Shown here: one piece after another, positions 23,819-34,655 of the stretch
How the letters are laid out: the number at the start of each line of letters is the position of its first letter
Position numbering within the stretch: the stretch's first letter is position 1
From: Otatea glauca
Lineage: Eukaryota > Streptophyta > Magnoliopsida > Poales > Poaceae
Length of the DNA stretch: 64,000 bases
Direction: 5' to 3'
Assembly (NCBI GenBank): GCA_036346275.1
Contig: CM070725.1
Span: forward strand, 18,590,216-18,654,215
The notes under the pieces: model-generated
What the model saw: the letters and a program-made list of their open reading frames with translations, nothing else
Databases searched by the model: none
Told to the model about the DNA's origin: nothing
Translations under genes and position numbers: made by a program

Positions 23819-24641
23819 AAATTACTCACAAGGTGAGAGTAAAATTTTCTGTGGGAGACTATATGTGGATACAGTGAAGTGTGATGTGGCGCCATTGAGT
23901 GCGTGCCATTTATTGTTGGGAAGACCATGGCAGTTTGATCTTGATGCTACACATGGAGGTCGTTCCAATAACTATTCTTTTCTGCACAAGGCAGTGCATT
24001 ATGTGCTGAAACCGATGAAGGAAAATGCTATTAAGGCTGAAGTATTTGCTCATGTGAAGAAACAAAAAGAGGTTGCTGACATTACCTCAAAGCCGCGAAT
24101 GGCTTTGCTTCAAGGGGGAGAGAATGATATGACCATCAAGTCATCATTTAATTTTGTTTGCCAATCTAAAAAGACCTTTGAGTTAAATTTGTTAGTTGGT
24201 ACTTTTGAAAGTTCTTGCATTGAATCATGTAATTCTTCTATGCAAATAGGCTCTTTTGCAGTTGCCACGAAAGAGAAAAAAGATAATAACTTATCTGCAG
24301 CTACGCCTAGCAAATATACATTTAAAGGTGCTGATTGGAAGACAAAAGATAACAAAACCATTTTTGTGAGTAGGAGGCAAGAAGTGTTCAATATTTGTTC
24401 AAAGCTGAGGACGGCATTGCTTCATGGGGGTGAGGATGATGAGCCCATGGCTCCTAAAGTTATTTCAGCTAGTGACTCCCAAAGAATGTGCAATGATTTG
24501 ATAATTTCAGAAAGTAGTGCACCGAAAATTGCTTCTATTCAGATTGGTACTTTCTCATTTGTTTTACAGCTTCAAAACAATATGGTTGTCGTGCCGAGTC
24601 GGTTATTTATTGGAACTAATCTACATAAGAGGATAAAGTAA
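23819..24641 (+). pseudogene. retropepsin-like ORF, second part
   Basis: Directly after the solo LTR the coding sense resumes with the protease C-terminal half (CDVAPLSACHLLLGRPWQFD and GGRSNNYSF). A small indel near 23862 shifts the frame just before this motif. The 258-codon frame continues to 24641 with two copies of a phrase of the form PRMALLQGGENDM / LRTALLHGGEDDEP. It ends in sequence that recurs at 19641-19967. This tail replaces the RT expected in an autonomous gypsy element. Confidence 0.65.
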
Positions 24642-24749
24642 CGACTCATTCAGTTTGGTTCTATGCCATCTATGGAGATCAATCATCGTTGAAGAAGGAT
24701 TTGGTGCATCCTAATTGGAGAAGGACTTCAGTTGGTGCATCTAATTGGG

Positions 24750-25633
24750 TGAGTCAAATGTCATGATTTATGAGTATAACTTGTTATTTAAGTTAGGGAG
24801 TCAGGTAGATTTCGGTTTATGTCATAGCTAGTCCAAAATAGTCCAATAAAGTTTATTTGAGTTTTAGTTCGTTTCAGACTCCGCCAGACAGGGTCAGTTT
24901 GGAAACGTCATAGAAGTTGCCTACGGAATCCGTTTGGGGTGTATGAGTACTTGTTTGAAAGGTTATTCCAAGTACTTTCCAATGAATTTGGCCCCACCTT
25001 AAAATTCGTTCTGTATGCATCTAAATGACCAAAACAATATCGAGGCCGGGTCTGGCACAATTCTAAGTCGAGTCGGAGTTGGATTCATGGCTGGCCTGCG
25101 TGCCATATAGCCTAGGGCCGGCGCCCTTGCAAGGGGGTGGATTATTTTCATGAATTTTCTTTAGGGTTCCTCCCAAGAACAAGAGAGGGGTGGCGATTCC
25201 ATCCTCTTGATTATCTACTGCTGCCACCCTAGGGCTTGGTGAATAACGTGATCAGATTGTTTGATCTGAGTGCGTTCTTGATTTCCGCGGAGATCCATCC
25301 TTCTGATCGTGGTGCAGCAGTGCCACGGGTGGAAGGCTTTTGTTAGGGTTTGGATTGCTACTCTGTAAGCCGAACTCATCTATCAATACTACTGTTGCTA
25401 CTGGTTTTGTTCTGCCCTAAATTGCAAGTTCTGCTGTTGAGAGGTTGTTGCTACAAGTAGAATCCATCTATTGTGGTGCCATTGCTGCTATGTTGGTTTG
25501 TTTCTGAAATTCTGAGTTGCACCAAGTGGGTTCTTGCTATTCTATCGATTAAATTTCATAGAAGATTTCTTGCTGGTTGTTTTGTACTGTGAAAGATCGG
25601 GAAATCGCGAGCATCATAGGCGTGTCCTCATCA
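24750..25633 (+). repeat. 3' LTR of the array (884 bp)
   Basis: Near-identical to 20026-20935, with the same start (TGAGTCAAATG) and end (GTCCTCATCA). Sirevirus-like LTR sequence resumes immediately after it at 25634. No target duplication is found around the compound insert, as expected if its left end was rebuilt by recombination. Confidence 0.75.
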
Positions 25634-26863
25634 CCTAAACCTGGACACTACAAGTGGATACCATCCACACCTTACATGGGCATACCCGAAACCCAATACT
25701 CTTAGCGGGGTTTCCACTTACACAAGCATGCTTCTCAAAGTAGCCATTACATTGACACCAAATCCGCTCTGCAAGCCCGAATTTTCGTCCAACACCACTT
25801 TGGCATGACCTAAACCACTTAGGCCATCGCCGTGCTTTTCCAAACCGCCTTGACCGCCGGTATTGCACAAATTACCAATTTGCCCCTAATGATCAGTCTT
25901 CCTTCTCCTCGAAGCATAGCCATGCTTCGTGCTTTCTACGTGGCCCCAATGACTTGCCGTCAAGCCTCTCACGTATTTGGACTCCCTTGAACCTTCCTCG
26001 CTTGCAAGAGGGCCTAAGTCACTTGACCACCAAGTGTTCTTTTCCGCTTCATCATGGTGGCACTGGCTTTCTTGACCGTTTTGGACCTCAACTCCTCTTT
26101 GAGTGTAGTCCCAGTCCATGCCGTTGCTCGCCATGTCCATCACCATTGCATCATGCTCCGGTTCCTTGTCTTCCCGGCTTGCAACCACCTCCCGTCCTCA
26201 GTCATCTTCCGGCATCCCTCGACCGTTTTGGACCTCAGCTCTCCTAGCCTAGACCCAGTCTCACCTTTGCCTCACGATGACCTAGCCCTGAAGGTCTGCA
26301 ACGACACAGACAAGAAACACATCACATAGCACTGTTCACAATAATATGCATTAATCTACAATTAATGCAAACATTAAGCTCAAACTCCATAGTAAAGTCG
26401 GCACTACCGCCCATCTGGGACCGGTAGTACCGCTCCATCGGTACTACAGCTTCCAGGCAGCCGGTACTACCGCTGCCTCTAAAATTCCTGGAGAGACTCT
26501 CTCTGGAAAATAACTACCGCGCCTTTGGGCCGGTAGTGCCGCTCCCCCGACACTACCGCTCCTAGATGGCTGGTAGTACCGCTTGCCTTGGAGACACCCA
26601 AGAGACCCTTCTCTGGAAAAAGACTACTGCGTCCGCGGCCGATAGCTCCGACAGGCCGACACTGGTGCATCACAGGGCCACTAGTGCTGCCTAGCTAGCA
26701 CTACCACGCCTCCAAGGTCGGTAGTGCCGCCCTGACCTGATAGTACCTCAAATTGCTCTAAATTCGAAATGGAATTCAAAACAAACTCAAACTTGAGCAC
26801 CACATTCACAAACACTGTTAATAACTCATCAAAACCTGGATAGACCTCCTCTTGGTGTTTGAG
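25634..26863 (-). repeat. Sirevirus-like 5' LTR, 5' part (U3 side)
   Basis: On the minus strand this runs from a start like TCAAACACCAAG (diverged TGAAAGACCAAG) through CTCAAATTGCT, a dense block of GGTAGTACCGC palindromes (26400-26735), and a stretch alignable to the solo LTR at 22495-22690 (GAGGCAAAGG and GGTTGCAAG phrases). It ends in GTTTAGG at 25634, where the solo LTR also reads GTTTAGG. It completes the LTR begun at 15571-16476. Small frames inside it are not genes. Confidence 0.75.
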
Positions 26864-27561
26864 TATTTGTTATCCTTATTTAGTTAGCTCGACCACTCTT
26901 TCTCGATTACGTGTCGGAATCCCCGACTATGGTTAACTCTTTAATCGTGAGTAGTAGGGCCATGCATTTCCAGAATTCGACCACTCGAGAAGCCTAGAGA
27001 TATCTCTCCCATTGTATAGAGGGGCAAATCCTATCTTGATCGACCATGCCTCGTAGCATGCTTCATAACAAACCCGAAAGCCACCTTTATAACTACCCAG
27101 TTGCAGAGTAGTGTTTGGAAACCCCTATGTAAGTCATTACACATCTCGGTTACATGTGTCAACCTCAATTCTAAGGATATAGCATACACATTGTATATGA
27201 GACCAACTGATGACAAGTAAGATTACAACGTTCTCGTAGTGCCTCAAGGTGGGTCGGTCCAACTCCATGTTCTCTAACATGTGTCCATATTATTGGTTTT
27301 ATATCTCCATATCCATGACCGGTGAAATATGGTCATCAACCAATACATATGCTAGTCTATTCATGTGTCCTCATATGTTTATCGACTAGGGATGACTTTT
27401 AGAATAATCATCACATGGTCATATATAGAGTTTCACAAACAAGTAACACACTTTCTAATAAATAATAATGACATTATTCAAGGAACAAAATAATAAATCA
27501 TGAACATAAGGAATATAATCATCTCTATGATTGCATCTAGCGCATATCTCTAATAGCAACA
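26864..27561 (-). repeat. Angela/BARE-like copia LTR fragment
   Basis: On the minus strand it starts TGTTGCTATTAGAGATATG and continues GCGCTAGATGCAATCAT, resembling the well-known TGTTGGAAATATGCCCTAGAGGCAAT start of Angela/BARE-type LTRs in grasses. The right edge is at 27561. The left edge touches the Sirevirus-like LTR, so the 3' end of this LTR is uncertain. Family naming is from memory of the terminal sequence only. Confidence 0.45.
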
Positions 27562-28367
27562 CAATGCATAATGAAGGATTTCCGACAGACACTTGTGTAT
27601 GGATTCTATTTCCTTTCTCATTGATGGGAAGAGGCGAGATTTGGTACTTGTAGACACTTGATTCATACAATGGTAACTGGACTAAACTTCCTCAAGCATT
27701 ATTCATGAAGTTCTTTCCACTACCAACGATTCAAAAATTTAGGTGTGAAGTCATAGCATTTGTTCAATTACCTAATGAGTGCCTTAGTCATACATGGGAG
27801 ACATGTAAGGAGTTGCTTGCCTCCAGAATAGATTTAGGAATAAATGAATATACTTGCATGGAAACATTATACATGTCATTTTCAAGGCAGTCTGCCGAGT
27901 ATTTTAGCCTAGTGCAAGGAAGTACTAGAGAATATCTCGATGTTTTAGGGTATGTGGGATGAATGGAAAGCACCAACTTGGTTTGATCACCTATTAGTAG
28001 GAAAGGAGATATCATCAAAAGTTGCTGCCTAGTTGCATATTGCTATGTCGACTAAAGTCACGATGTGCTACCTATAGCCTTCTCAATACAAGTAAAAGAG
28101 GAATCACAAGAAATGCCTATCATCTAGACAACTACCATAGATATTCCTCAACTTCCAGATGAGCCAAAAGAATCTATGCCACTATTTGAAATTGGTCAGC
28201 TAGAATGGATTCCAATCGAGTTCAGGCTACTTGATGAAGGACGACTGTATATTCAAAGACCATACGTGTTGACAGAAGCTGTTGAAAAAGATGGCCAGAT
28301 GAGCAACATGGATATTCTATACCAATATGCATTGACCACTGGGAATCCAATAAAATGGTAGAAAATG
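27562..28367 (+). pseudogene. Athila-like gypsy gag relic
   Basis: The frame 27705-27962 contains MKFFPLPTIQKFRCEVIAF, LPNECLSHTWETCKELL and YTCMETLYMSFSRQSAEYF. The order (FFP, …NE…WE…, …FYxGL-like) is that of Athila-type gag capsid. A TGA at 27960-27962 ends it. A later frame (28176-28361) follows in the same sense but has no recognised domain. The gene is 5'-truncated at the Angela-like LTR. No pol domain follows in this interval. Confidence 0.55.
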
Positions 28368-28600
28368 TTGGGAGAAATCCCATTACCCCTCAGTTGGGGC
28401 CCTTTCTCAGCCAAGTATGTGGAAGGAGATACCCACAGCCTCCTAGGGCACTTCACCTCTTACCCGAAAGTAGAACATATGGTGGAGTGCCCTAACCTAC
28501 CGGGTGCTTAATGAAGTGCCCGTCCCTCTAGGGGTCTTCGCCCCATTCCATCTACGAGGCATATGGCTCAGCGCCCAGCTTGCTAGGGTGCTCCCGTAAG
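28368..28600 (+). other. unclassified segment interrupted by the hAT element
   Basis: It starts TGTTGGGAGAAATCCC and is rich in short CCCT/AGGG blocks. Its end (GCTCCCGTAAG) continues after the hAT element as CCCGTAAGCACCTATGG at 31558. It may be LTR or leader of the gypsy gag relic that begins near 31665, but I found no primer site to prove it. Confidence 0.35.
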
Positions 28601-28739
28601 TAGGGGTGAAAATGAAACAGATAGTTATAGCTCGATCCGGAGCCGGATCTGGTCGAAATCGAATCCGGGAAGTAAATCAGATATCGGGTCAGATCTGTCA
28701 CAAGCCGTGTGCCGTGACTCCTGTCTCCACTCTCCCAGT

Positions 28740-29120
28740 CTCCCGTGTGCGCCGTGGCCCGTGTGCCCATGTCCCTCAACCTCAAGTCACCCTAGGCCTG
28801 GATCTAGATCTAAAATTCTGGATCTCCTCCAGTCCCCCAGCCCCGACAGCCATGATCTCCCCTGCCGGTGCTCCCCCTCCCTCAGCGGCATCTCCCCCCG
28901 GTCGATGCTCCCCCTCCCCTCGATCGATGGTCCCCCAGCGGCGATTCCCTCTCCCCCCGACCGACGCTCCCCCAGCGACGACTCCGGCTCCCCCTCCCCC
29001 GACGGCATCTCCCCCCGGCTGACGTTCCCCCTCCCCTCGGTCGGCGACTCCAGCTCCCCCCGGTCGGCGCTCCCCCTCCCCCATTGGCGTCTCTCCCCGA
29101 CGGTGAGTCTCCCCCAGCAG
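28740..29120 (+). other. GC-rich proline-coding block inside the hAT element
   Basis: Repeats of GCTCCCCCTCCC and similar phrases make all plus frames proline/serine-rich. The block ends with two good splice donors, CGACG|GTGAGT (29101-29106 area) and CAGCAG|GTAATT (near 29119), and turns abruptly AT-rich. It resembles the first exon of a grass gene. It could be captured host DNA or the remnant 5' exon of the transposase gene. No domain is recognisable. Confidence 0.4.
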
Positions 29121-29914
29121 GTAATTTTTTTAGTTGTTTCATCCAACAAGATCTTGGGGTATGTCAATGGGAGCATCAATGGGGGTATGTCATCCAACAA
29201 TTATAGATCTGGGTTAAAGCATCAATGGGAAGCAATGTATTGTCAACACAGTAAAGATCTTGGGGTATGTCATGAAACTAATCTAAGTGTTTAAGTGACA
29301 TACTAAGATGGAATATATGTTTGCCAACTGATAAAGAATATGTCTTCTAGAATTAAAGCTTCCAAATTCCAATGTTGTGAGTTTCTGGTGAATCTGTATT
29401 ATTTGCATGACATATAGTTGGATTATGAAAACAAGTTAGTGATATAGCTATCCTCCAACTATGTAAAATATAAATAACATTAGTCTAAATCAATATTTTC
29501 TATTCAACTGTTTGTGTGCATAACCTACAGACTGCAATGGGTCTATTCTGTTTATTTTTTACACAAGCGCAAAAACAAACTGGGCAAAGAAAAGAAATCT
29601 GTTTTGTTAACTTCATACTGGTTTAGGGCTTTAGGCAATGTTTTTCCAATTTGTTATGAATACAAGTAATGCTACTTTTTCCATTTGTTATGACGTTTGC
29701 AAATTGTTTTTTTTTCACTAACAAAAATTAAAGTCCAATGGGCATTTCATGGATGAGGGATCTCAACTGTAGCAGAAACCTGATCTTGTAACTAGTTTGC
29801 ATTTACTTCAATTCAAGAGTACTCTTAGAGTCAAGAACTCTAGTCATGGTTTGCATCCTGACGAAACTTGTTATCATAGTTTATGCCATTCTTTGGTGTT
29901 TAACCATAGTTGAA

Positions 29915-30700
29915 AACTTGAAACACTAATCATCAATGTGGGGGCAATAATTTCCTAATGCAGATTTATTCACTTTGAGGCAATGCCAATAACCCTGATG
30001 CAAGACTGGATTTGTAGTCCTGTTGATATATCATTCTAATTGATTGTGCTTTCTTTCTCCTCCTTTTTTAGAGGAGATTGTGCTTTCTGTAATGATGAAT
30101 TTGTCTACGTTTAACCATTTTTATGTAGTGACCACTATTTATGTTGAGAGTTGAATCTAGCAGTGAACTCAACTGACAAGCAAATGTCTGATTAAGAACT
30201 TTAGAATTTAGATACATCCTGTCACTTGGTGCATAACCTTAGTCTTGTACTCTTGTGGCAATTCGCCTCCAAGCTATTTCCCGACATGCTGGAGTTAGTG
30301 TTTGCTTGACCTGACACATTCATACTTGCTATAATCATGGCTGAAATGGTACTGAACAATTTGTGTGGGGAAACTATTTCCTCATACTGAATTATTCACT
30401 TGAAGGTAGTGCCATTAATAATCTGGATGCAAGTCTAGATATCTAATCTGGCTGTCTATTTCGTTCTGATTAATTTTTCTTTCATTATGCATTTGGTCAC
30501 ATTTAACCACTATTTTTGTTGTTACCAGCAGCTCTATTGAATTGAAACTAGTGATGACCTCAACAAGGAAGAAATGACTGATTAAGAACTTTAGATGCAT
30601 CTTTTTTGCTTGGTAAATTACTTACGAATTTTAGTATTGTGACTATTCTCGCTATTCTCTGACATGCTGCCTGTAGTCTTTGCTTGAAAGCTAGTAGATA
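29915..30700. repeat. imperfect tandem duplication (two ~400-bp copies)
   Basis: The phrases GATGCAAG, CTGATTAAGAACTTTAGA, TTTAACCA and GACATGCTG recur in the same order about 390-430 bp apart. The copies are clearly diverged, so the duplication is old. It lies wholly inside the hAT element. Confidence 0.65.
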
Positions 30701-30943
30701 CAGTAACCCAAATGACCTTAAAATGCTTTTGTACCTCATCTTCTTCGCATATGCTCTGATCCAGATCCAGAGTAGTCTTCCCCATGCCACCATACCCACT
30801 TTGAGCTAGATCACTGGCTATTAAGTTGATATTTGGTTTACATTTGTTGGGGCAATGAACGAGAGTTTGCTTTGAATAAAGTTATTTACATCAAATTTGT
30901 TTAATGGTTATAAGATTATGATTCTTATGCAACATACTTGTAG

Positions 30944-31015
30944 GATAAACGATGCTCCAAAGATCATGAAGAAGATGCCGCAAAACCTATCAAGATAAAT
31001 GAGGAGCCTATGTAG
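30944..31015 (+). other. possible terminal exon remnant in the hAT element
   Basis: A splice acceptor (CATACTTGTAG, ending at 30943) is followed by a 23-codon open stretch starting DKRCSKDHEEDAAK and ending in TAG at 31013-31015. It is charged and too short to assign. It would be the last exon of whatever gene began in the GC-rich block. Confidence 0.3.
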
Positions 31016-31565
31016 TATTGATAGGGAACGAACATATCTTATGTAGTATCAAGAACCCTTGAGATAGACAGCTAAAATAAAAATGCCAGGCCTGGTCCCT
31101 GTTCGTTCATTTTGTAGCTGCTTCGGTCCTTCCTCTCACCTTTTCCTCTTTACATTTTGCATCTAGATGTTGATCTACCAACTATTCTCAAGTCGGTTGG
31201 AAAATGTACCAAACTAAAATTACCAACGGTTGCTTCTACATCAGTATTAGCCTCCAACACTGGCATGTTTGTAATATATAGCTGACTGCTTTGGTTGATA
31301 TATAACTTGTTATTATTGTCATGTATTTATGTGGTTTGATTACCATATATTACTCAATGTATGTGTGTGTTATCCGTATATCTTTATCCGTTTCCGATCC
31401 GAATTCGTCACATATTTGACCTGTGTCTGTATCCCGAATTATCCAAATTCGTATCTGGATTCGGCTAGCCCTTATTCGGTTTCGAATCCAGGAAAAAATA
31501 TGGGTTAGGATACGGGAAGAGCAATATCAGTCCGTATCCGATCCGTTTTCACCCCTACCCGTAAG

Positions 31566-33680
31566 CACCTATGGAGATAGAGGGAAGCCCTCACCTCGCT
31601 TGGTTTCAACTAACGAGTGGGACTGCGAAGTCTTGTGGTGACTGTAGCTAATCTATGAAAGGCTATGGCTCCAACTAAGAAACACTCTAAGTCCACGAAG
31701 CCTCCTCTAGCTCCAAAGCGTAAGGAGCATGTGGATGACCCGTCCGCTCATCGGAGGAGCCCTAGGCGCGCACCCTCTTTGGAGATAGGGCCATCCTCCC
31801 GGGGTTGACAATGTCCTACAAGTCCTGAGACTTTCAAGTGCGTCCTCCACCCTTGTGCTAGCTCCCGCTGGGTCAGGCCAAGGATGAGAGGCTCAAGGTG
31901 TACTTGCGGCAGTAAGGCTAGGAGTTTTGGGACCAACCTTAGCCTCTAAGGCGCTAGATATGATCAACTAGAAGGCTATGATGGAGGCGACTACAAGGAA
32001 AACTATTGACTACATGATGGCCACTTACCACCCTCTGGGTGGCCCTCCACACTTCTCATCGCTCTAAGTACAGCCCTCGATCCATGTAGCCACAAACCTA
32101 AGAGCATGTGGGGTCCTAGCCTTTGCTTTCAAGGGAGGGTGAGGAGGGAACCCATATAACCTCCCTCCGCTCATCCACATAGTGGTGGCAAACATGGCTC
32201 CCTTTTGGGTGGTACACCCACTGAGTCCAGGGTTTGGAGGCGCTCAACCTATTCCACTACAATTCATACTGTCTCCATAATCCCCAAGGCTCGAGCTCAT
32301 GCTCCCGAGGGTGAGATTTTTAGGCCCTCTCTCCCAATCTCCCCCACTCGAGCAATTGCACCTACATCCAAAGATGGTGAGCCAGCTCCCATTAGCAAGA
32401 GCAGAGTATCATCCCTGAGGTGCAACGTGGCCAAGGGTCACTGGAGAGCCCCCAAGACCAAAGGTTGCCCCTACCCCTAGAGCAGTAGTGGTGCCCCCAA
32501 GAATTGCTTCGGCACTCCTAGATAGGCAAGCAATTCCACCCACTATTGCCAAGGAATGCTCACAAGGCTCAAGAGACGCATGTCAAGTCGAGCGTAGCAA
32601 AGCAGAGAGGACGAGCCTTTACTCTGCTAGTGTTGGGCATCTCTTACCTTGCCAGTGGACCTCTTAAATCATCATGATCATAACCGCTACGGAGGAGTGG
32701 AGGGAGCAATCTAGCTCTTTTGGACGTGGACATCATTGCCACCATCGACAAACATATAGCTCTTCTAGCTTTGATGAATCCCATCACCATCATCATTGCC
32801 ATGCGAGGTAGTGTTCACCCTGCGGACGTGGAGGCAAAGGCAGCCCTAGGACTAGTAAACCTCTCGCCTGGGTCATCTATGAAGCCCTATTTTGATGCAA
32901 GTTTTGCCAGCCCAACAATGGACTGTACGACATGGACTCTGACCCCATACAGTTCATGCAGGTCTACTCCATGGCTATCTGGGCTAAGGGAGGCAAGGAA
33001 GTAGAGATGTGCAATTGCCTCCTATTCTTCCTATCCGGGACAAAACGATCATGGTTCTTTATTCAGAAAAGGGCTCCATCCGCTCATGGATCCAACTACG
33101 TGAAGATTTTAGCATGAATTTTTAGGGGAGCTATAAATGCCCCATGCTTCTCAATCAACTCTTCACTATTAAAGAATAGAAGTTTGTGTCCACACGGGAC
33201 TTCCTTAAGTGTCTTTCCAAGGTGAAGCCAGGTGGCGGATGCATCGTACTCCACAATCATCAATGCATGCAAGGAATGGCTCCTCCCTAGCAAACTAAAC
33301 CAGGAGCTAGGGAGGGATCCCCCCAAAATGTCCCAAGAACTCTTCGAGATCATGGAGAAATATGCCTGAGAGTTGGTGGATGACTTGGCTACAAAGGGAC
33401 TCCTCCACAAGCCGGAAGTGACTCCCCTAGGAAGAAGTCAAAGGGATCCTTTGTGAAGAAGAACAAAGATCGGAGGGACCATTCTAACGGGTGTTGTGAC
33501 TATATAGGTCCTTGTCATGATTGACACCCCATCCTGTGCGAGCATCTCCTCTAAAGAATCCAAGAAGGGTTGTAAGTCTAAGGCTCCTCAAGTGTGTGGC
33601 AAAGGTCCCGATGGAAGGAAGGATAACTAGGACTAGGGTGATGATCACTGGTGCGCCTGCCATAAGATGGACATGCATGA
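31566..33680 (+). pseudogene. gypsy (Tat-like) gag relic, first part
   Basis: An ATG at 31665 starts a basic leader (MAPTKKHSKS). The capsid domain is best seen at 32900-33200: a YDMDSDPIQFMQVYSMAIWA phrase, then MCNCLLFFLSGTKRSWFF, matching gag of Tat-type gypsy elements. A zinc-knuckle-like CX2H...HX4C region follows near 33490-33570, and a second one begins at 33650. The Tat element inserted exactly inside that second motif (after CATGA at 33676-33680). Stops occur throughout. The 5' boundary of the element is not identified. Confidence 0.6.
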
Positions 33681-34202
33681 TGTAGACTTTTGTAGTCGGC
33701 AATAAATTTATGGGGCAGGCGCTAGATCTCAAACTCGAAGGTCACACAAGACAAAGGTTTAGACAGGTTCAGGCCCTCGACGGAGGAGGTAATACCCTAG
33801 TCCTGTGTGCTGGGATTATGTGGATCTCTTGGATCTAAGATTGCTTGTGAGCTCTGTTGCTCGATGATTCGATGTCTTTCTGTTGTTGCCCGCCCTCTCC
33901 CTTATATAGTGGGGGTGGGGCGGTTTACAGAGTCCCGATCGGTTAAGGGATTTTGATCGGTTATATGATTCTAATCGGTTACAGGATAGAGTTTACATCT
34001 TTATCTACCCTGTTAACAACTCGGATTACAATCGTATCTTTTATATCTAAATATATGCACAACTGTCTCTAGGATGTATCCCCTTCCACACGGCTACAAG
34101 GCTTGGCGCGGAGCTTATCCTTTGGGCCTTCCTCTCGGCCCTGTCTCTTCCTTAGACGCTTCTGGGCCGGTTATGAAGACACCTGGTTTCATATATTCCA
34201 CA
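33681..34202 (-). repeat. Tat-like 3' LTR (522 bp)
   Basis: Plus-strand ends are TGTAGACTTTTG and ATATTCCACA. On the minus strand it begins TGTGGAATATATG and ends AAAAGTCTACA. A minus-strand TATA box (TATATAAG, plus 33901-33908) follows a GC-rich CCCCACCCCCAC run. It carries four CGATYGGTTA-type repeats (33935-34010 area). Confidence 0.9.
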
Positions 34203-34215
34203 GTAGCCCCCGAGT
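34203..34215 (-). other. polypurine tract of the Tat-like element
   Basis: The plus strand GTAGCCCCCGAGT is ACTCGGGGGCTAC on the minus strand, directly before the 3' LTR. The same string occupies the same place beside the LTR at 62259-62800. Confidence 0.8.
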
Positions 34216-34655
34216 GATTCATGATTCGATTGCTATGTCTCTATCTGGGTTTCAACTTCGAATCAATGTTCTCAGCTTCTAGCATAAATCTCCGACTGGT
34301 TTCTTCTTCGATTTGAATACTTCTTCTTGCAGCAAGGGGATTATGAAGGACTCGAATATAAACCTCGATTCTTCTTTGTTCCAACTGAGTATAATCTTTC
34401 ATCTGACAGACCTATTATGGGTAACTGACCCGTACCTCATTTGAAGACTTGATATCTCTTTCCACTCGAGGCGAGACCTTGATATCTTTTTTCTTCGAGG
34501 ATTAACGCCGGACAGTCTTCGAGGTCGTATTGACTTCCTGCGTCAAACCAATTTCCAAAAAACCTTTTTGGCTTCTGAAACTATATTAACTCCAAGTTTC
34601 CTCGGCTTCTGACATCGTTCCATCTTCGCATTTACTTCAACCTTGCCGCATCGGC

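Larger units (their letters stand above)
19586..25633 (+). mobile_element. non-autonomous LTR element in head-to-tail array
   Basis: Two near-identical segments (19586-20935 and 24310-25633) each hold the last 440 bp of an internal region plus an LTR. Between them lie a primer site and an internal region with gag/protease-like coding but no RT, RNase H or integrase. The structure is therefore [truncated internal]-LTR-internal-LTR, in which two elements share one LTR. This is expected from unequal recombination. A copia solo LTR (22192-23818) is inserted in the internal region. With that removed, the internal part is about 2.2 kb. Confidence 0.75.
9287..26863 (-). mobile_element. Sirevirus-like Ty1-copia element, split by nested insert
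   Basis: Read on the minus strand, the element has a 5' LTR (26863-25634 plus 16476-15571), a primer site, a long gag with zinc knuckle, protease, integrase, RT and RNase H down to 9704. The long gag with extra sequence between zinc knuckle and protease, and the RT/RNase H motifs, point to the Sirevirus group. The 3' LTR is absent: 9287-9703 shows no similarity to the 5' LTR, so the 3' end was lost at the boundary with LTR-A. Bases 16477-25633 are a later nested insertion in the 5' LTR. Confidence 0.75.
28601..31557. mobile_element. hAT-type DNA transposon, non-autonomous (2957 bp)
   Basis: Terminal inverted repeats read TAGGGGTGAAAA at both ends. The 8-bp target duplication CCCGTAAG is perfect (28593-28600 and 31558-31565), which is diagnostic of the hAT superfamily. 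Subterminal ATCCG/CGGAT repeats crowd both ends (28630-28700 and 31375-31550), the usual transposase-binding arrangement. No transposase frame or hAT dimerisation domain is present. Inside are a GC-rich block (28740-29120), AT-rich intron-like sequence, an imperfect tandem duplication of about 400 bp (29915-30330 and 30340-30700) and a possible terminal exon at 30944-31015. Confidence 0.92.

Noticed and set aside
25886..26188. 100-codon minus frame with acidic residues
   Set aside because: It lies inside the Sirevirus-like LTR, aligns to non-coding sequence of the solo LTR, and is not conserved as a frame there.
28606..29294. Long overlapping proline/serine-rich frames on both strands that could be read as genes
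   Set aside because: They come from GC-rich repeated GCTCCCCCTCCC phrases inside the hAT element. All six frames are open for the same reason, and no domain is recognisable.
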